Assembly: GCF_028680575.1 (NCBI RefSeq) | Contig: NZ_JAPCKI010000006.1 | Coordinates: 248,001 to 312,000, forward strand | Direction: 5' to 3' | From: Acidovorax benzenivorans | GTDB lineage: Bacteria; Pseudomonadota; Gammaproteobacteria; Burkholderiales; Burkholderiaceae_C | Length of the DNA stretch: 64,000 nucleotides | Shown: positions 33,334 to 47,986 of the stretch, piece by piece | How positions within the stretch are numbered: the first letter of the stretch is position 1 | Layout of the letters: the number at the start of each line of letters is the position of its first letter | Made by a program: the position numbers and the translations under genes | The notes under the pieces: generated by a model | What the model was told of the DNA's origin: nothing | Seen by the model: the letters and a program-made list of their open reading frames with translations, nothing else | Databases searched by the model: none

Positions 33334-35565
33334 ATGTATTCGCTGTTCAGCACTCCGCCCTTGCAGCGCGCCGGAGTGCCCCCCGACACCCCCCTGCAAC
33401 GCACCCTGCGTGAACAACAAACCCTCCTGGACAGTGCGGGAGTAGGTATCGTGTTCCTGCGCCAGCGTAGCGTAGTGCGCTGCAACCAGCGGTACGCCGA
33501 AATTTTTGGCTATGGCAGCCCTGCCCGCTTGGTGGGACTCAACACCGAAGCCTTCTACCCAGACCGCGATGCCTTTCGGGATCTGGGGCGTACCGCCTAT
33601 CCCGTGTTGGCGCAGGGGCAGTCATTCCGCGTCGAGCGCCAGTTGCGCCGTTGTGATGGCACGCTGTTCTGGGGCAGCCTCACGGGGCGGCTCATCAATC
33701 CGCTCGACACCAGTGAAGGCTCCATCTGGATCGTGGACGACATCGACGAGCAAAAGCGCGCCCAGGCTGCGCTAAATGCCGCTGTGCGCGAGAAGCAGTT
33801 GCTGTTTGACAGTGCCATGGTTGGCATCGTGTTTCTGCGAGACCGGCACATGACCCGTTGCAACAATCACTTTGAGCAGATGCTGGGCTTTGAGCCGGGT
33901 GAACTCATGGGCAGTTCATCGCGCCGCTGGTACGCCAGCGATGCCGCCTGGGAAGAAGTGGGCTACCGCTGCTACCCCGCGCTGGTGGTAGGACAGTCGT
34001 ACGAGGGCGAGGTGGAGCTGTGCCGCAAAGACGGAACCCCCGTGATCTGCGAAGTCCGCAGCAAATGCATCGATCCGGCCGACCCCGCCCAGGGCACTAT
34101 CTGGATCACCATGGACATCACCGACCGCAAGCGCGCGCAGGCGGTGCTGGCCCAGGCCCATGAGGAGCTGGAGCGGCAGGTACAAGACCGCACGCATGAG
34201 CTGCGCGAGACGGTGAAAAACCTGCACCGTGAAATCAATGACCGCAAGGCCGACCAGGAGCGGATCTACTGGCTGGCCCACTACGATGCGTTGACTGGTC
34301 TGCCTAACCGGGCGCTGCTGGCAGAACGCGCGCAGCAGGCCATCCGCTTGGCCCAGGAGAACCAGACGCCGCTGGCCGTGATCTTTCTGGACCTGGACCA
34401 CTTCAAGCATGTGAACGACTCCCTGGGTCACCGGGTGGGCGACGTGCTGCTGGTCGAGATTGCCAAGCGCCTGCGGGCTGTGGTGCGCGACAAAGACACC
34501 GTCTCGCGCCTGGGGGGTGACGAGTTCATCCTGCTGCTGCCCGGCGCCAACGCGCACGGCGCTGCCCGGGTAGCGGGCAAGCTGCAAGAGGCCTCGCGCC
34601 AGCCCTACCAGATCGATCACCACGAACTGACCATGGCTCCGTCGATGGGTATTGCGCTTTTTCCGCAGGATGGTCACGACTTCGATACGCTGACTCAGTC
34701 TGCGGATGTGGCCATGTACCGCGCCAAACTGGATGGACGCAACACCTTCCGCTTTTTCACCCCCGAGATGCAGGCCCAGTCGGTGCGCGCCTTGCAGCTC
34801 GAAAATGCTTTGCGCCGCGCCCTGGAGCGCGAGCAGTTCCACCTGCACTACCAGCCACAGATGACCCTCGCCACGGGCACCGTGCGCAGTGTAGAAGCTC
34901 TGCTGCGCTGGCAACACCCCCAGCTGGGGGCAATTTCCCCGGCCGAGTTCATCCCCATCGCTGAAGACAGCGGACAGATTCTGCAGATCGGCGAGTGGGT
35001 GCTGCGCACGGCGCTGGCTCAGCTCAAGGCATGGCGCAGTTGCGGATTTCCTGAGCTCACGATGGCAGTCAACCTCTCGGCCATCCAGTTTCGTCAGCCT
35101 CAATTGCCAGAGCTGGTGAGCCGGGTGCTCGCGGAGTTTGACCTGCCCCCGGATTCGCTGGAACTGGAGCTGACGGAAGGTGTAGCCGTGGACGACCCCC
35201 ACGCGGCAGTGGCCACCATGGACCAGCTGCATGCGCGTGGGGTGCGGATGTCGATGGATGACTTCGGAACGGGGTACTCGTCACTGAGCCAACTCAAGCG
35301 GTTCCAGATCTTCAAGCTCAAGATCGACCAGTCGTTTGTGCGCGACCTGGGCAATGACAGCAACGACCGCGCCATCGTCAGCGCCATCATCCGCATGGCG
35401 CAGGCGCTGGGTATGCGCACTACGGCCGAAGGGGTGGAAACAGCGAGCCAGCTGGCTTTTCTGCACGAACAAGGTTGCGACGAAGCACAGGGCTACCACT
35501 TCAGCACACCGCTGCCCGCGGAGCAGCTGGAACGCTTCATGCGGCGACACACAACAGCGCACTGA
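33334..35565 (+). CDS. Cytoplasmic PAS-PAS-GGDEF-EAL cyclic-di-GMP protein
   Basis: This 743-residue protein has no membrane segment. Two related PAS domains (about 25-140 and 150-265, both with VGIVFLR-type openings) precede a coiled segment (about 270-310). It has intact GGDEF (394-398) and intact EAL (521-523), with LELTEGVAVDDP, DDFGTGYSS and KIDQSFVRDL. The catalytic half is very similar to that of the preceding gene, with long identical stretches near the end, indicating duplication and swap of the sensor half. I start at the ATG at 33334; a TTG at 33298 is in frame. No strong ribosome site is visible. The gap of 187 bases before it shows no clear promoter. Confidence 0.9.
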   Translation: MYSLFSTPPLQRAGVPPDTPLQRTLREQQTLLDSAGVGIVFLRQRSVVRCNQRYAEIFGYGSPARLVGLNTEAFYPDRDAFRDLGRTAYPVLAQGQSFRVERQLRRCDGTLFWGSLTGRLINPLDTSEGSIWIVDDIDEQKRAQAALNAAVREKQLLFDSAMVGIVFLRDRHMTRCNNHFEQMLGFEPGELMGSSSRRWYASDAAWEEVGYRCYPALVVGQSYEGEVELCRKDGTPVICEVRSKCIDPADPAQGTIWITMDITDRKRAQAVLAQAHEELERQVQDRTHELRETVKNLHREINDRKADQERIYWLAHYDALTGLPNRALLAERAQQAIRLAQENQTPLAVIFLDLDHFKHVNDSLGHRVGDVLLVEIAKRLRAVVRDKDTVSRLGGDEFILLLPGANAHGAARVAGKLQEASRQPYQIDHHELTMAPSMGIALFPQDGHDFDTLTQSADVAMYRAKLDGRNTFRFFTPEMQAQSVRALQLENALRRALEREQFHLHYQPQMTLATGTVRSVEALLRWQHPQLGAISPAEFIPIAEDSGQILQIGEWVLRTALAQLKAWRSCGFPELTMAVNLSAIQFRQPQLPELVSRVLAEFDLPPDSLELELTEGVAVDDPHAAVATMDQLHARGVRMSMDDFGTGYSSLSQLKRFQIFKLKIDQSFVRDLGNDSNDRAIVSAIIRMAQALGMRTTAEGVETASQLAFLHEQGCDEAQGYHFSTPLPAEQLERFMRRHTTAH

Positions 35566-35626
35566 GCGCGGCCCCGGGGCCACTCGTGGCGCGGCAGAGA
35601 TCGCTGCGCCCCCGGGCCCCAGGAAC

Positions 35627-36961
35627 TCAACCCGCGCGAGCGGCGTCAGCCAGGCGCTGCGCGCAAGAGCTGGCCAACTGCGCGTCCTGCGCCTCGACCA
35701 TCACGCGCAGCAAAGGCTCGGTGCCACTGGCACGGATCAGCACCCGGCCCAAGGAACCCAGCTGCTGCTCGACGGCCTGCGTGGTGTCAGCCAGCAAACG
35801 ATTCGCCTTCCAATCTTGGCCAGGCGCCAAGCGCACATTGAGCAACACCTGGGGATACAGCGTGACGTCAGCCAGCAGTTGCGCCAGCGTGCGCCCACTG
35901 CGCACACAGGCCTGGAGCACCTGTAGGGCGCTCACCAAGCCATCGCCGGTGGTGTGGCGGTCCAGTGCGAGCAAATGCCCTGAGCCTTCTCCTCCAAGCA
36001 CCCAATGGTGGCGCGCCAGTTCTTCCAGCACGTACCGGTCTCCGACCTTGGCACGCACAAACTTCACGCCCTTGGCCTGCAGTGCCACTTCCACAGCCAT
36101 GTTGGTCATCAGCGTGCCCACCACGCCAGGCACGTGCTCATCACGGCCCATGCGGTCGGCAGCCATCAGGTACAGCAACTCGTCACCGTTGTACAAGCGC
36201 CCTGTGGCGTCCACGATCTGCAACCGGTCTGCGTCGCCATCCAGCGCAATGCCATAGTCGGCATGGTTGGCGCGCACAGCGCGGACCAAGGCGTCTGGGT
36301 GCGTGGCTCCCACTTCGTGATTGATGTTGAGGCCGTCGGGTGCGCAGCCTATCGACAGCACTTCTGCCCCCAACTCATGGAACACCTTGGGCGCCACCTG
36401 GTACGCCGCACCATGGGCGGCGTCCACCACAATCTTCAGTCCTTTGAGCGTCAGGTCCTGGGGAAAGGTGCTCTTGCAAAATTCAATGTACCGGCCTGCT
36501 GCATCGTCCAACCTCCGCGCTTTGCCCAGACTGGCAGAGTCGGCCCACACCGGAGGTTCGGCCAGGGCCGTTTCCACAGCCAGTTCCCAAGCGTCCGACA
36601 ACTTGGTGCCCTGCGCGCTGAAGAACTTGATGCCGTTGTCAGGGTAGGCGTTGTGGCTGGCACTGATGACCACACCCAGACTGGCGCGCTGAGCACGGGT
36701 CAGGTAAGCCACGCCGGGCGTGGGCAACGGCCCCAGCAGCACGACATCCACCCCTGCCGAGTTGAAGCCAGACTCCAGCGCGCTTTCGAGCATGTAGCCC
36801 GAAATGCGCGTGTCCTTGCCGATCAGCACCGTGGGGCGCTCTTCCGTGCGGCGCAACACACGGCCCACGGCATGGGCAAGGCGCAGCACAAAATCCGGCG
36901 TGATGGGCGGCTGCCCCACGGTGCCACGGATGCCATCGGTTCCAAAGTATTGGCGTGTCAT
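35627..36961 (-). CDS. glmM: Phosphoglucosamine mutase GlmM
   Basis: This 444-residue alpha-D-phosphohexomutase converts glucosamine-6-phosphate to glucosamine-1-phosphate for peptidoglycan and lipopolysaccharide. The phosphoserine S102 sits in [12 protein letters not shown]. The metal loop DGDADR and the sugar-binding GEGSGH are present, and the C-terminal phosphate-binding motif [11 protein letters not shown] is complete. AGGAG lies about ten bases before the ATG. It follows folP in the conserved ftsH-folP-glmM order, 94 bases apart. Confidence 0.97.
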   Translation of the reverse strand: MTRQYFGTDGIRGTVGQPPITPDFVLRLAHAVGRVLRRTEERPTVLIGKDTRISGYMLESALESGFNSAGVDVVLLGPLPTPGVAYLTRAQRASLGVVISASHNAYPDNGIKFFSAQGTKLSDAWELAVETALAEPPVWADSASLGKARRLDDAAGRYIEFCKSTFPQDLTLKGLKIVVDAAHGAAYQVAPKVFHELGAEVLSIGCAPDGLNINHEVGATHPDALVRAVRANHADYGIALDGDADRLQIVDATGRLYNGDELLYLMAADRMGRDEHVPGVVGTLMTNMAVEVALQAKGVKFVRAKVGDRYVLEELARHHWVLGGEGSGHLLALDRHTTGDGLVSALQVLQACVRSGRTLAQLLADVTLYPQVLLNVRLAPGQDWKANRLLADTTQAVEQQLGSLGRVLIRASGTEPLLRVMVEAQDAQLASSCAQRLADAARAG

Positions 36962-37055
36962 GTTGTAGGGTCTCCTCTTAGGAATCTCAGTATGTTGTTA
37001 TCAATGGCAGTGGCGTGGCGCCGAACCTGCCCAGCCATCCTGGGCGCTGACTCCC

Positions 37056-37886
37056 TCAGCCCGAGCGCCGCATCGCGGACCACACAGCCAGCGCTGCCAC
37101 CGTCTCGCGCACATCGTGCACACGCACCACCGATGCCCCCCGCTCCACCGCCAGCAAGGCTGCGGCCACGCTGGGCACCATGCGCTCGTCTACCTCCAGC
37201 CCGGTAACCGTGCCCAGCGATGACTTGCGCGACCATCCTGCCAGCAGCGGATAGCCAGCGGCCAACAGCTCGGACTGCCGTGCCAGCAAGGCAAAGTTCT
37301 GTTCCACTGTTTTGCCAAAACCAATGCCGGCATCCAGCAAGATACGAGTCTTTTCGACCTCTAGCGCAAGTAGATTATGCGCCTGCAGCTCCAAAAATGA
37401 TAGCACCTGGGGCACCACATCCCCTTCCATGGGCGCCTGCTGCATGGTCTGCGGGTCGCGGTGCATGTGCATCAGGCACACGCCACACCGCGGGTGTGCA
37501 GCCACCGCCGCCGCGGCTCCCGGCTGCCGCAGGGCCCAGATGTCGTTGACGATGTCAGCGCCCAGGTCCAGCACAGCGCGCATGACCTCCGGCTTGTAGG
37601 TGTCCACCGAAATCGGAACGCCCAGCGCCACCGCCTCACGCACCAGCGGCACCACACGAGACAGTTCCTCATCCAGTGGCACAGCAGGGCTGCCCGGCCG
37701 TGTGGACTCGCCGCCGATATCCAGGATGTCGGCGCCCTCTTTCAGCAGTTGCTCGCAATGCCGCAGCGCAGCAGCCGTGGAGCCATGGCGCCCCCCATCT
37801 GAGAACGAATCGGGCGTGACGTTGACGATGCCCATAACCTGGGGACGGACCAAGTCAATTGCGAAGCGAGAGGTTTGCCAGATCAT
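37056..37886 (-). CDS. folP: Dihydropteroate synthase FolP
   Basis: This 276-residue TIM-barrel enzyme joins p-aminobenzoate to dihydropterin pyrophosphate in folate synthesis and is the sulfonamide target. Motifs in order: MGIVNVTPDSFSDGG, LDIGGESTRPG, ILLDAGIGFGK and GWSRKSSLG. I start at the ATG at 37886 (MIWQTSRF); the longer frame runs into the ftsH terminator. A dispersed mini-repeat lies in the coding sequence at 37349-37405, in the stretch encoding SFLELQAHNLLALEVEKTR. Confidence 0.96.
   Translation of the reverse strand: MIWQTSRFAIDLVRPQVMGIVNVTPDSFSDGGRHGSTAAALRHCEQLLKEGADILDIGGESTRPGSPAVPLDEELSRVVPLVREAVALGVPISVDTYKPEVMRAVLDLGADIVNDIWALRQPGAAAAVAAHPRCGVCLMHMHRDPQTMQQAPMEGDVVPQVLSFLELQAHNLLALEVEKTRILLDAGIGFGKTVEQNFALLARQSELLAAGYPLLAGWSRKSSLGTVTGLEVDERMVPSVAAALLAVERGASVVRVHDVRETVAALAVWSAMRRSG
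37349..37405 (-). repeat. Dispersed in-frame mini-repeat, copy in folP
   Basis: On the minus strand the segment runs GCTATCATTTTTGG, AGCTGCAGGCGC, a short spacer, then ACTTGCGCTAGAGG and CGAAAAGA. It is AT-richer than its surroundings and resembles the elements in lpxB and the TrmH-family gene in order and spacing of the AGCTGC and GCGCT blocks. Confidence 0.6.
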
Positions 37887-37966
37887 GTGTCGATCACACC
37901 CATGCAGATTGGCGAAATAGCGGCTCGGCAGAGCATTCCGCAAAAAGAAAAATGATGGTCCCCATG

Positions 37967-37990
37967 AAAAACGGGGCACAAGGCCCCGTT
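37967..37990 (-). terminator. ftsH: Rho-independent terminator after ftsH
   Basis: AACGGGGC (37970-37977) pairs with GCCCCGTT (37983-37990) around a five-base loop, followed on the minus strand by a short T-run. It begins about 25 bases after the ftsH stop and separates ftsH from folP. Confidence 0.85.
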
Positions 37991-38014
37991 CGAACGGCTG
38001 GACCGCAAGCCCGG

Positions 38015-39937
<1,923 letters not shown>

Positions 39938-40082
39938 GCGGGGCTCCAGTTGCAGGGAACAGAAAACGGACACACTGCCGTCATGGCACGCATGTGCGGC
40001 CCATTTTAGGTCTTTCAAGCCACAGGGCCAGCTCTATTCCCCCTCACGCCCATGGAATCTGCACGGGCTTTGAGGGCAAAGC

Positions 40083-40775
40083 TCACGGATTCTTGACCTG
40101 AGGCAAGCCCGCACCGCCCGCTTTTTTGAGCCCCATGCCCACCAGGAAGGTTTCCGACGACTTGTCGCGTGAGGCCTTGGGCTTCAAGGGCTTGACGACC
40201 TTGAAGGTCTGCTTGAACAGGGTGACCAGATCGCTGTATCCACTGCCGTGGAACAACTTGACCACCAGGGCCCCCTCCGGTTTCAAGTGATTGCACGCGA
40301 AATCCACGGCCAACTCCACCAAATGCGCAATCCGTGCCGCATCGGCCGACTCGATGCCCGACAGGTTGGGTGCCATATCAGACACCACCACGTCCACCAC
40401 CCGGCCGTCGAGCGCCTGCTCCAGGCGCTCCAGCACCTCGGGCTCGCGAAAGTCGCCATTCAAGTAGGTAACGCCTTCTATGGGCTCCATGGGCAGGATG
40501 TCCAACGCAATGATCACCCCGTTGAGCTGCCCCGCTGCGGCGCCTGCTGGCGACATGCGCCTGCGCAGATACTGGCTCCACGCGCCAGGCGTGGAGCCCA
40601 GATCGACCACCGTATAGCCCGGCTTGATAAGGCCCAGTTGCTCGTCAATCTCCTTGAGCTTGTATGCGGCACGGGCTCGATAGCCCTCCTTGTGCGCCAA
40701 TTTGACGTAGGTGTCGTTCACGTGGTCGTTGAGCCACGCCTTGTTCACCTTCTTGCTCTGGGTTTTGACTTTCAT
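40083..40775 (-). CDS. rlmE: 23S rRNA 2'-O-ribose methyltransferase RlmE (FtsJ/RrmJ)
   Basis: This 230-residue SAM-dependent enzyme methylates U2552 in the ribosomal A-loop. It has the SAM site [13 protein letters not shown], the catalytic aspartate in [11 protein letters not shown], and the catalytic lysine in VVKLFHGSG. It is about 20 residues longer than the E. coli enzyme, from an Ala/Gly loop after the SAM motif and a C-terminal tail. The ATG at 40775 begins the basic MKVKTQSKK leader. It is divergent from yhbY with a 105-base gap, and upstream of ftsH as in enterobacteria. Confidence 0.95.
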   Translation of the reverse strand: MKVKTQSKKVNKAWLNDHVNDTYVKLAHKEGYRARAAYKLKEIDEQLGLIKPGYTVVDLGSTPGAWSQYLRRRMSPAGAAAGQLNGVIIALDILPMEPIEGVTYLNGDFREPEVLERLEQALDGRVVDVVVSDMAPNLSGIESADAARIAHLVELAVDFACNHLKPEGALVVKLFHGSGYSDLVTLFKQTFKVVKPLKPKASRDKSSETFLVGMGLKKAGGAGLPQVKNP

Positions 40776-40880
40776 ATGGCGGTATTGTCTCTCGACAATC
40801 GTTGCAGCTGGTGAGTTCAAAGCCTGGCCCCACACGGGAGGTGGCATCACGCCACGACGGGCCGCAGACATAATACGGGT

Positions 40881-41354
40881 ATGCCCCAAATTCAACTGAC
40901 TCCTGCCGAGCGCCGGGAACAACGCGCCAATGCTCACCACCTGGACCCCGTGGTCCTGATCGGCGGCGATGGCCTCACCCCTGCGGTCAAAAAGGAAATC
41001 GACGCCGCCCTCAATGCCCATGGACTGATCAAGGTCCGTGTTTTCAACGATGACCGCGTGGCGCGCGAGCTGATGTACCAGGAGCTGACCGCAGAACTCA
41101 ACGCCGCGCCCATCCAGCATATTGGCAAGCTGCTGGTGCTGTGGCGGCCTCAGCCCGTCAAGGAACGTACCGTCGATGAAGACCGCATGCCCGGTCCACG
41201 CGACGTCAAAGTGCTCAAGTACAGCAAACGTGGCGGCCAGCGCCCCGAGATCAAGCAGTTGCGCGTACTTGGCAACCAGCGCCTCACTTCAGGCGGCCAG
41301 ATCAAGCGTGCCAAGCCCAAGCAAAAATCCATCAAGAAGCGCCAGGCCGACTGA
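40881..41354 (+). CDS. yhbY: CRS1-YhbY RNA-binding protein
   Basis: The first 100 residues are a CRM domain: [37 protein letters not shown] and an IGKLLVLWR strand at the end. YhbY binds pre-50S ribosomal particles. At 157 residues it is about 60 longer than the E. coli protein; the extra part is strongly basic ([13 protein letters not shown]). A TAATAC hexamer ends only four bases before the ATG, so the transcript may be leaderless or nearly so. The stop overlaps the next start by one base. Confidence 0.9.
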   Translation: MPQIQLTPAERREQRANAHHLDPVVLIGGDGLTPAVKKEIDAALNAHGLIKVRVFNDDRVARELMYQELTAELNAAPIQHIGKLLVLWRPQPVKERTVDEDRMPGPRDVKVLKYSKRGGQRPEIKQLRVLGNQRLTSGGQIKRAKPKQKSIKKRQAD

Positions 41355-42139
41355 TGAGCCACGAGGCAGGCTCGGCAGTACCTGCAAGCGTTGCAGCACC
41401 TGCCAACATGGCGCCCACCCGCCACATTCTCTGCATGAAATGGGGCACAAAGTACGGCCCCGAATACGTCAACCGGCTGTATGCCATGGTGCGACGGCAT
41501 CTGAGCGGAGACTTCCGCTTTGTCTGCCTCACCGATGACCACACCGGCATCCGCAGCGAAGTGCAATGCCTGCCCATCCCCGCGCTCGATCTGCCGCCTG
41601 GCATTCCCGAGCGAGGCTGGACCAAGCTGGCCACCTTCAGTGCAGATTTGCACGGCCTGCGCGGCACCGCACTGTTTCTGGATGTGGATGTGGTCATCAC
41701 CGGCAGCCTGGATGATTTCTTTACCCAGCCCGGCGAATTCCTGATCATCCACGACTACAAGCGCCCATGGCGCATCACGGGCAACTCGTCGGTGTACCGC
41801 TTTGAACTGGGCGCCCACCCCGATGTGCTGGCGTATTTTCGCGAGCACTTCGCCGAGATCCGTACGCAGTTCCGTAATGAGCAGGCCTATCTGTCCGACT
41901 TCTTGCACAAGCAGGGCAAGTTGCAATACTGGCCCGCTGCGTGGTGCCCCAGTTTCAAGTACCACGGGATACCGCCGTGGCCTACCAACTACTGGCGCGC
42001 ACCGTTCGTGCCCGACGGAGCACGCATCGTGATTTTTCATGGGGAATGCAACCCCCCCGATGCCTTGGCCGGGCGGCGCAACCGGCGGTTTCGCTTCATT
42101 CGTCCTGCCACCTGGGTGGCCAAGCACTGGCGAGAATAG
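41354..42139 (+). CDS. Putative GT-A-type glycosyltransferase
   Basis: This 261-residue protein begins, after a variable 20-residue N-terminus, with HILCMKWGTKYGPEYVNRLY. It has a DxD-type metal/nucleotide-sugar motif in LFLDVDVVITGSLDDFF, then FRNEQAYLSDFLH and a late FHGECNPPDAL. This layout resembles small GT-A (GT8/GT24-like) glycosyltransferases. The acceptor is unknown. Start and yhbY stop overlap (TGATG), so it is translationally coupled to a ribosome-assembly gene, an odd partnership. Confidence 0.75.
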   Translation: MSHEAGSAVPASVAAPANMAPTRHILCMKWGTKYGPEYVNRLYAMVRRHLSGDFRFVCLTDDHTGIRSEVQCLPIPALDLPPGIPERGWTKLATFSADLHGLRGTALFLDVDVVITGSLDDFFTQPGEFLIIHDYKRPWRITGNSSVYRFELGAHPDVLAYFREHFAEIRTQFRNEQAYLSDFLHKQGKLQYWPAAWCPSFKYHGIPPWPTNYWRAPFVPDGARIVIFHGECNPPDALAGRRNRRFRFIRPATWVAKHWRE

Positions 42140-42178
42140 GCAGCCTGGAGGCAGCGCGGGCTCCGCCCAGCACGCGTT

Positions 42179-42643
42179 TCAGGCGTCTGCAGGCCCGCCC
42201 GACAACCCCGGCGGTTTCTGGTCGGAGCGCAATGTTTGCCACAGCACAGCCAGTGCGCAGCACCACTGCAGCCCATACATCACAGTCCCCACGCTGTGCC
42301 ACAGCCGCAGATCCTGCCGCGCCACGATGCGCGGCGCCACGCCAAACTGCGTGAGCAGCGCCAGCAGCAGGCCACCAAGTATAAAAACCATAGCAGCTTG
42401 TGCCCATGGATACTGCGCTACGGCCTGTTTGGGCCTTGAAACCAGCAGCAGCACCAGACAGCAGGCCACCGCCACCCAAGTCTGCGCCGCAAACAACTTG
42501 GCCGCCATGTTGCCTGCCACCATGGGCGACGGAAGGTGGACAAACAGCATGGGCACGACCAAAAACCCGATGGTGGTCAGACTGCCCCACCAGAGTGCTG
42601 CGACCAGGGCAGGAAGGCGGTGGAACATGCTGTGCCTGCTCAC
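42179..42643 (-). CDS. DUF4149 membrane protein
   Basis: This 154-residue hydrophobic protein has about four membrane helices. The [18 protein letters not shown] opening and the [13 protein letters not shown] segment are typical of DUF4149 (TMEM205-like) proteins of unknown function, which commonly lie between greA and yhbY in betaproteobacteria. The GTG at 42643 overlaps the greA stop (GTGA); an ATG five codons later is the alternative. A dispersed mini-repeat is included at 42378-42432. Confidence 0.85.
   Translation of the reverse strand: MSRHSMFHRLPALVAALWWGSLTTIGFLVVPMLFVHLPSPMVAGNMAAKLFAAQTWVAVACCLVLLLVSRPKQAVAQYPWAQAAMVFILGGLLLALLTQFGVAPRIVARQDLRLWHSVGTVMYGLQWCCALAVLWQTLRSDQKPPGLSGGPADA
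42378..42432 (+). repeat. Dispersed in-frame mini-repeat, copy in the DUF4149 gene
   Basis: The plus strand reads AAGTATAAAAACCATAGC, AGCTTGTGCCC, a short spacer, then TACTGCGCTACGGCC. It shares the ATAGCAGCTTG ... GCGCTA arrangement with the other copies. Confidence 0.5.
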
Positions 42644-43116
42644 TGGTAGCTGACCGCCACCACTTCATAGCGGCGAATACCGCCGGGAGCCTGCACCTCA
42701 GCGGTATCGCCCTCTTCCTTGCCAATCAGCGCACGCGCGATGGGGCTGGAGATGTTGATCAGGCCCTGCTTGAGGTCTGCCTCGTCTTCGCCCACGATTT
42801 GGTACTTCACCGTGTCGCCAGAGTCTTCGTCTTCCAGTTCGACCGTGGCACCAAACACCACCTTGCCGCCACCATCGACCGCGCTGGGGTCAATGACCTG
42901 GGCCACCGAGAGCTTGCCCTCGATCTCCTGGATGCGGCCTTCGATGAAGCCCTGGCGGTCCTTGGCTGCATCGTAGTCGGCGTTTTCACTCAGGTCGCCC
43001 TGCGCGCGCGCTTCGGCAATGGCCGAGATCACGGAGGGACGCTCCACGGTCTTGAGTCGGTGCAACTCTTCCTTGAGCATTTCAGCGCCGCGCTTGGTAA
43101 TTGGGATGGTGGCCAT
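42640..43116 (-). CDS. greA: Transcription elongation factor GreA
   Basis: This 158-residue protein has the N-terminal coiled coil with the acidic tip [20 protein letters not shown], which enters the RNA polymerase channel and triggers transcript cleavage. A C-terminal FKBP-like domain contains the [16 protein letters not shown] stretch. The ATG at 43116 starts [14 protein letters not shown], the normal family beginning. It follows carB in the same direction but is separated from it by a terminator-like hairpin. Confidence 0.97.
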   Translation of the reverse strand: MATIPITKRGAEMLKEELHRLKTVERPSVISAIAEARAQGDLSENADYDAAKDRQGFIEGRIQEIEGKLSVAQVIDPSAVDGGGKVVFGATVELEDEDSGDTVKYQIVGEDEADLKQGLINISSPIARALIGKEEGDTAEVQAPGGIRRYEVVAVSYQ

Positions 43117-43147
43117 GCTGTTGAGTCTCCACAAGTCAAAACGGTGA

Positions 43148-43162
43148 AAGTGCAATGCACTT
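43148..43162. other. 15-base palindrome upstream of greA
   Basis: AAGTGCA and TGCACTT flank a central A, about 30 bases before the greA start. It could be part of an operator or a small hairpin; nothing else supports either. Confidence 0.3.
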
Positions 43163-43223
43163 CCACCGATCGGTCGCCACGCTGCTCCCCGCCAATACCT
43201 GGGGATGCACATGGCACATCTAC

Positions 43224-43257
43224 AAAAGGAAACCGCCGCACGTTGCCGAGCGGCGGT
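43224..43257 (-). terminator. carB: Probable terminator after carB
   Basis: On the minus strand ACCGCCGC (43232-43239 complement) pairs with GCGGCGGT (43250-43257 complement), eight base pairs with a ten-base loop, followed by TTCCTTTT. It lies about 40 bases after the carB stop. Confidence 0.7.
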
Positions 43258-43295
43258 GTCAGATCAAGGGCAGATTATGCCGCTTTTGCTGCGGC

Positions 43296-46561
<3,266 letters not shown>

Positions 46562-46562
<1 letters not shown>

Positions 46563-47725
46563 TATTTCTTCTCCATCAGCGCGGTGAAGCGGTCAAACAG
46601 GTAGGCGATGTCGTGCGGGCCGGGCGATGCCTCGGGGTGGCCCTGGAAGCAGAACGCAGGCTTGTCGGTACGTTCCAACCCTTGCAGCGTGCCATCGAAC
46701 AGGCTGATGTGCGTGGGGCGCAATGTGGCAGGCAACGAGGCCATCTCGACGGCAAAACCGTGGTTCTGGCTGGTGATGCTCACGCGGCCGTTGTCCAGGT
46801 CCTTGACCGGATGGTTGGCACCGTGATGGCTGTTGGCCATCTTGAAGGTCTTGGCGCCACTGGCCAGGGCCATGATCTGATGACCCAGGCAAATGCCGAA
46901 GGTGGGCACGCCAGCGTCGATGATCTGGCGCGTGGCTTCAATGGCGTAGTCGCAGGGCTCTGGGTCGCCAGGCCCGTTGGACAGGAACACGCCGTCCGGC
47001 TTCATGGCCAGCACGTCGGCAGCGGGCGTCTTGGCTGGCACCACGGTGAGCTTGCAGCCACGCTCGGCCAGCATGCGCAGGATGTTCTTCTTGACGCCGT
47101 AGTCATACGCCACCACGTGAAAGCGCGGTGCAGCCTGTTTGCCGTAGCCTTCACCCAGCTTCCACTCGGTCTGGTCCCAGGTGTAGGTCGAGGGGGTGGT
47201 CACCACCTGGGCGAGGTCCAGGCCCTTCATGCTGGGCGCAGCCTTGGCTGCAGCCAGGGCTTCGTCGATGCGAGCCTGTGTGACGGCCTCACCGGTCGCC
47301 AGACCCAGGATCGCGCCGTTCTGCGCGCCTTTGTCGCGCAGTAGGCGGGTCAGCTTGCGGGTATCGATGTTGGCAATGGCCACCGTCTTTTCGCGCACGA
47401 GGTACTGCGAAAGCGTTTCGGTGGATCGGAAGTTGCTGGCCAGAAGGGGCAGGTCTTTGATGATCAGGCCTGCAGCGTGGACCTTGTCGGCTTCGATGTC
47501 TTCCGCATTGACGCCATAGTTGCCGATGTGCGGATACGTCAGGGTGACGATCTGCTGGCAGTAGCTGGGGTCGGTGAGGATTTCCTGGTAGCCGGTGATG
47601 GCGGTGTTGAACACCACTTCACCGACCGTGGTGCCGGTGGCACCGATCGAGTTACCGATAAAGACCGTGCCGTCTGCGAGCGCCAGAATGGCGGGCGGGA
47701 AGTTTCCCTTGAGAGACAAAAGCAC
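46562..47725 (-). CDS. carA: Carbamoyl-phosphate synthase small subunit CarA
   Basis: This 387-residue glutamine amidotransferase subunit has a class I triad: the nucleophile near C279 in FGICLGHQ, with the histidine-glutamate pair in [11 protein letters not shown]. The N-terminal half supports contact with CarB. The start is the GTG at 47725 ([16 protein letters not shown]), since GGAG lies about nine bases upstream; the longer frame has no homology-like features. A TATAAT promoter and a structured leader precede it. Confidence 0.97.
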
Positions 47726-47746
47726 TGGGTTCTCCGGATGGTTACG

Positions 47747-47842
47747 GTCGCCCGGCGCCTGCAGGCCACTCGCACACTCGAAGTGCGACGGTGCCAATGG
47801 CTGCTCTCAGATGGGTTGTTGCTTTGGGTGCGGTCGGGCGAC
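47747..47842 (-). promoter_or_regulatory. carA: Structured 5' leader of carAB
   Basis: In the leader RNA an eight-base outer stem (GTCGCCCG from 47842-47835 with CGGGCGAC from 47754-47747) encloses an inner hairpin, TCGCAC with GTGCGA (47783-47788 and 47770-47775). The 3' arm of the outer stem ends about ten bases before the ribosome-binding GGAG. No T-run follows, so if it regulates, translation control is more likely than attenuation. I do not recognise it as a known riboswitch. Confidence 0.4.
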
Positions 47843-47864
47843 GCTGTTGCGAGAAAAGCTCCCG

Positions 47865-47895
47865 ATTATACCCCTGAGCGCTATCTCAGCCGCAA
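47865..47895 (-). promoter_or_regulatory. carA: Promoter candidate of carAB
   Basis: On the minus strand there is a perfect TATAAT (47870-47865), with TTGCGG (47895-47890) 19 bases upstream as a weak -35. A start near 47857 would give a leader of about 130 bases before carA. Confidence 0.5.
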
Positions 47896-47986
47896 TGCAC
47901 TCCTTGCATAACCCTGATACCAGCGACTATGACCTGCGGAATTTCACCCCGCCCAAAGCGTCCACGAGACCACTGTGGCCGCAGGT

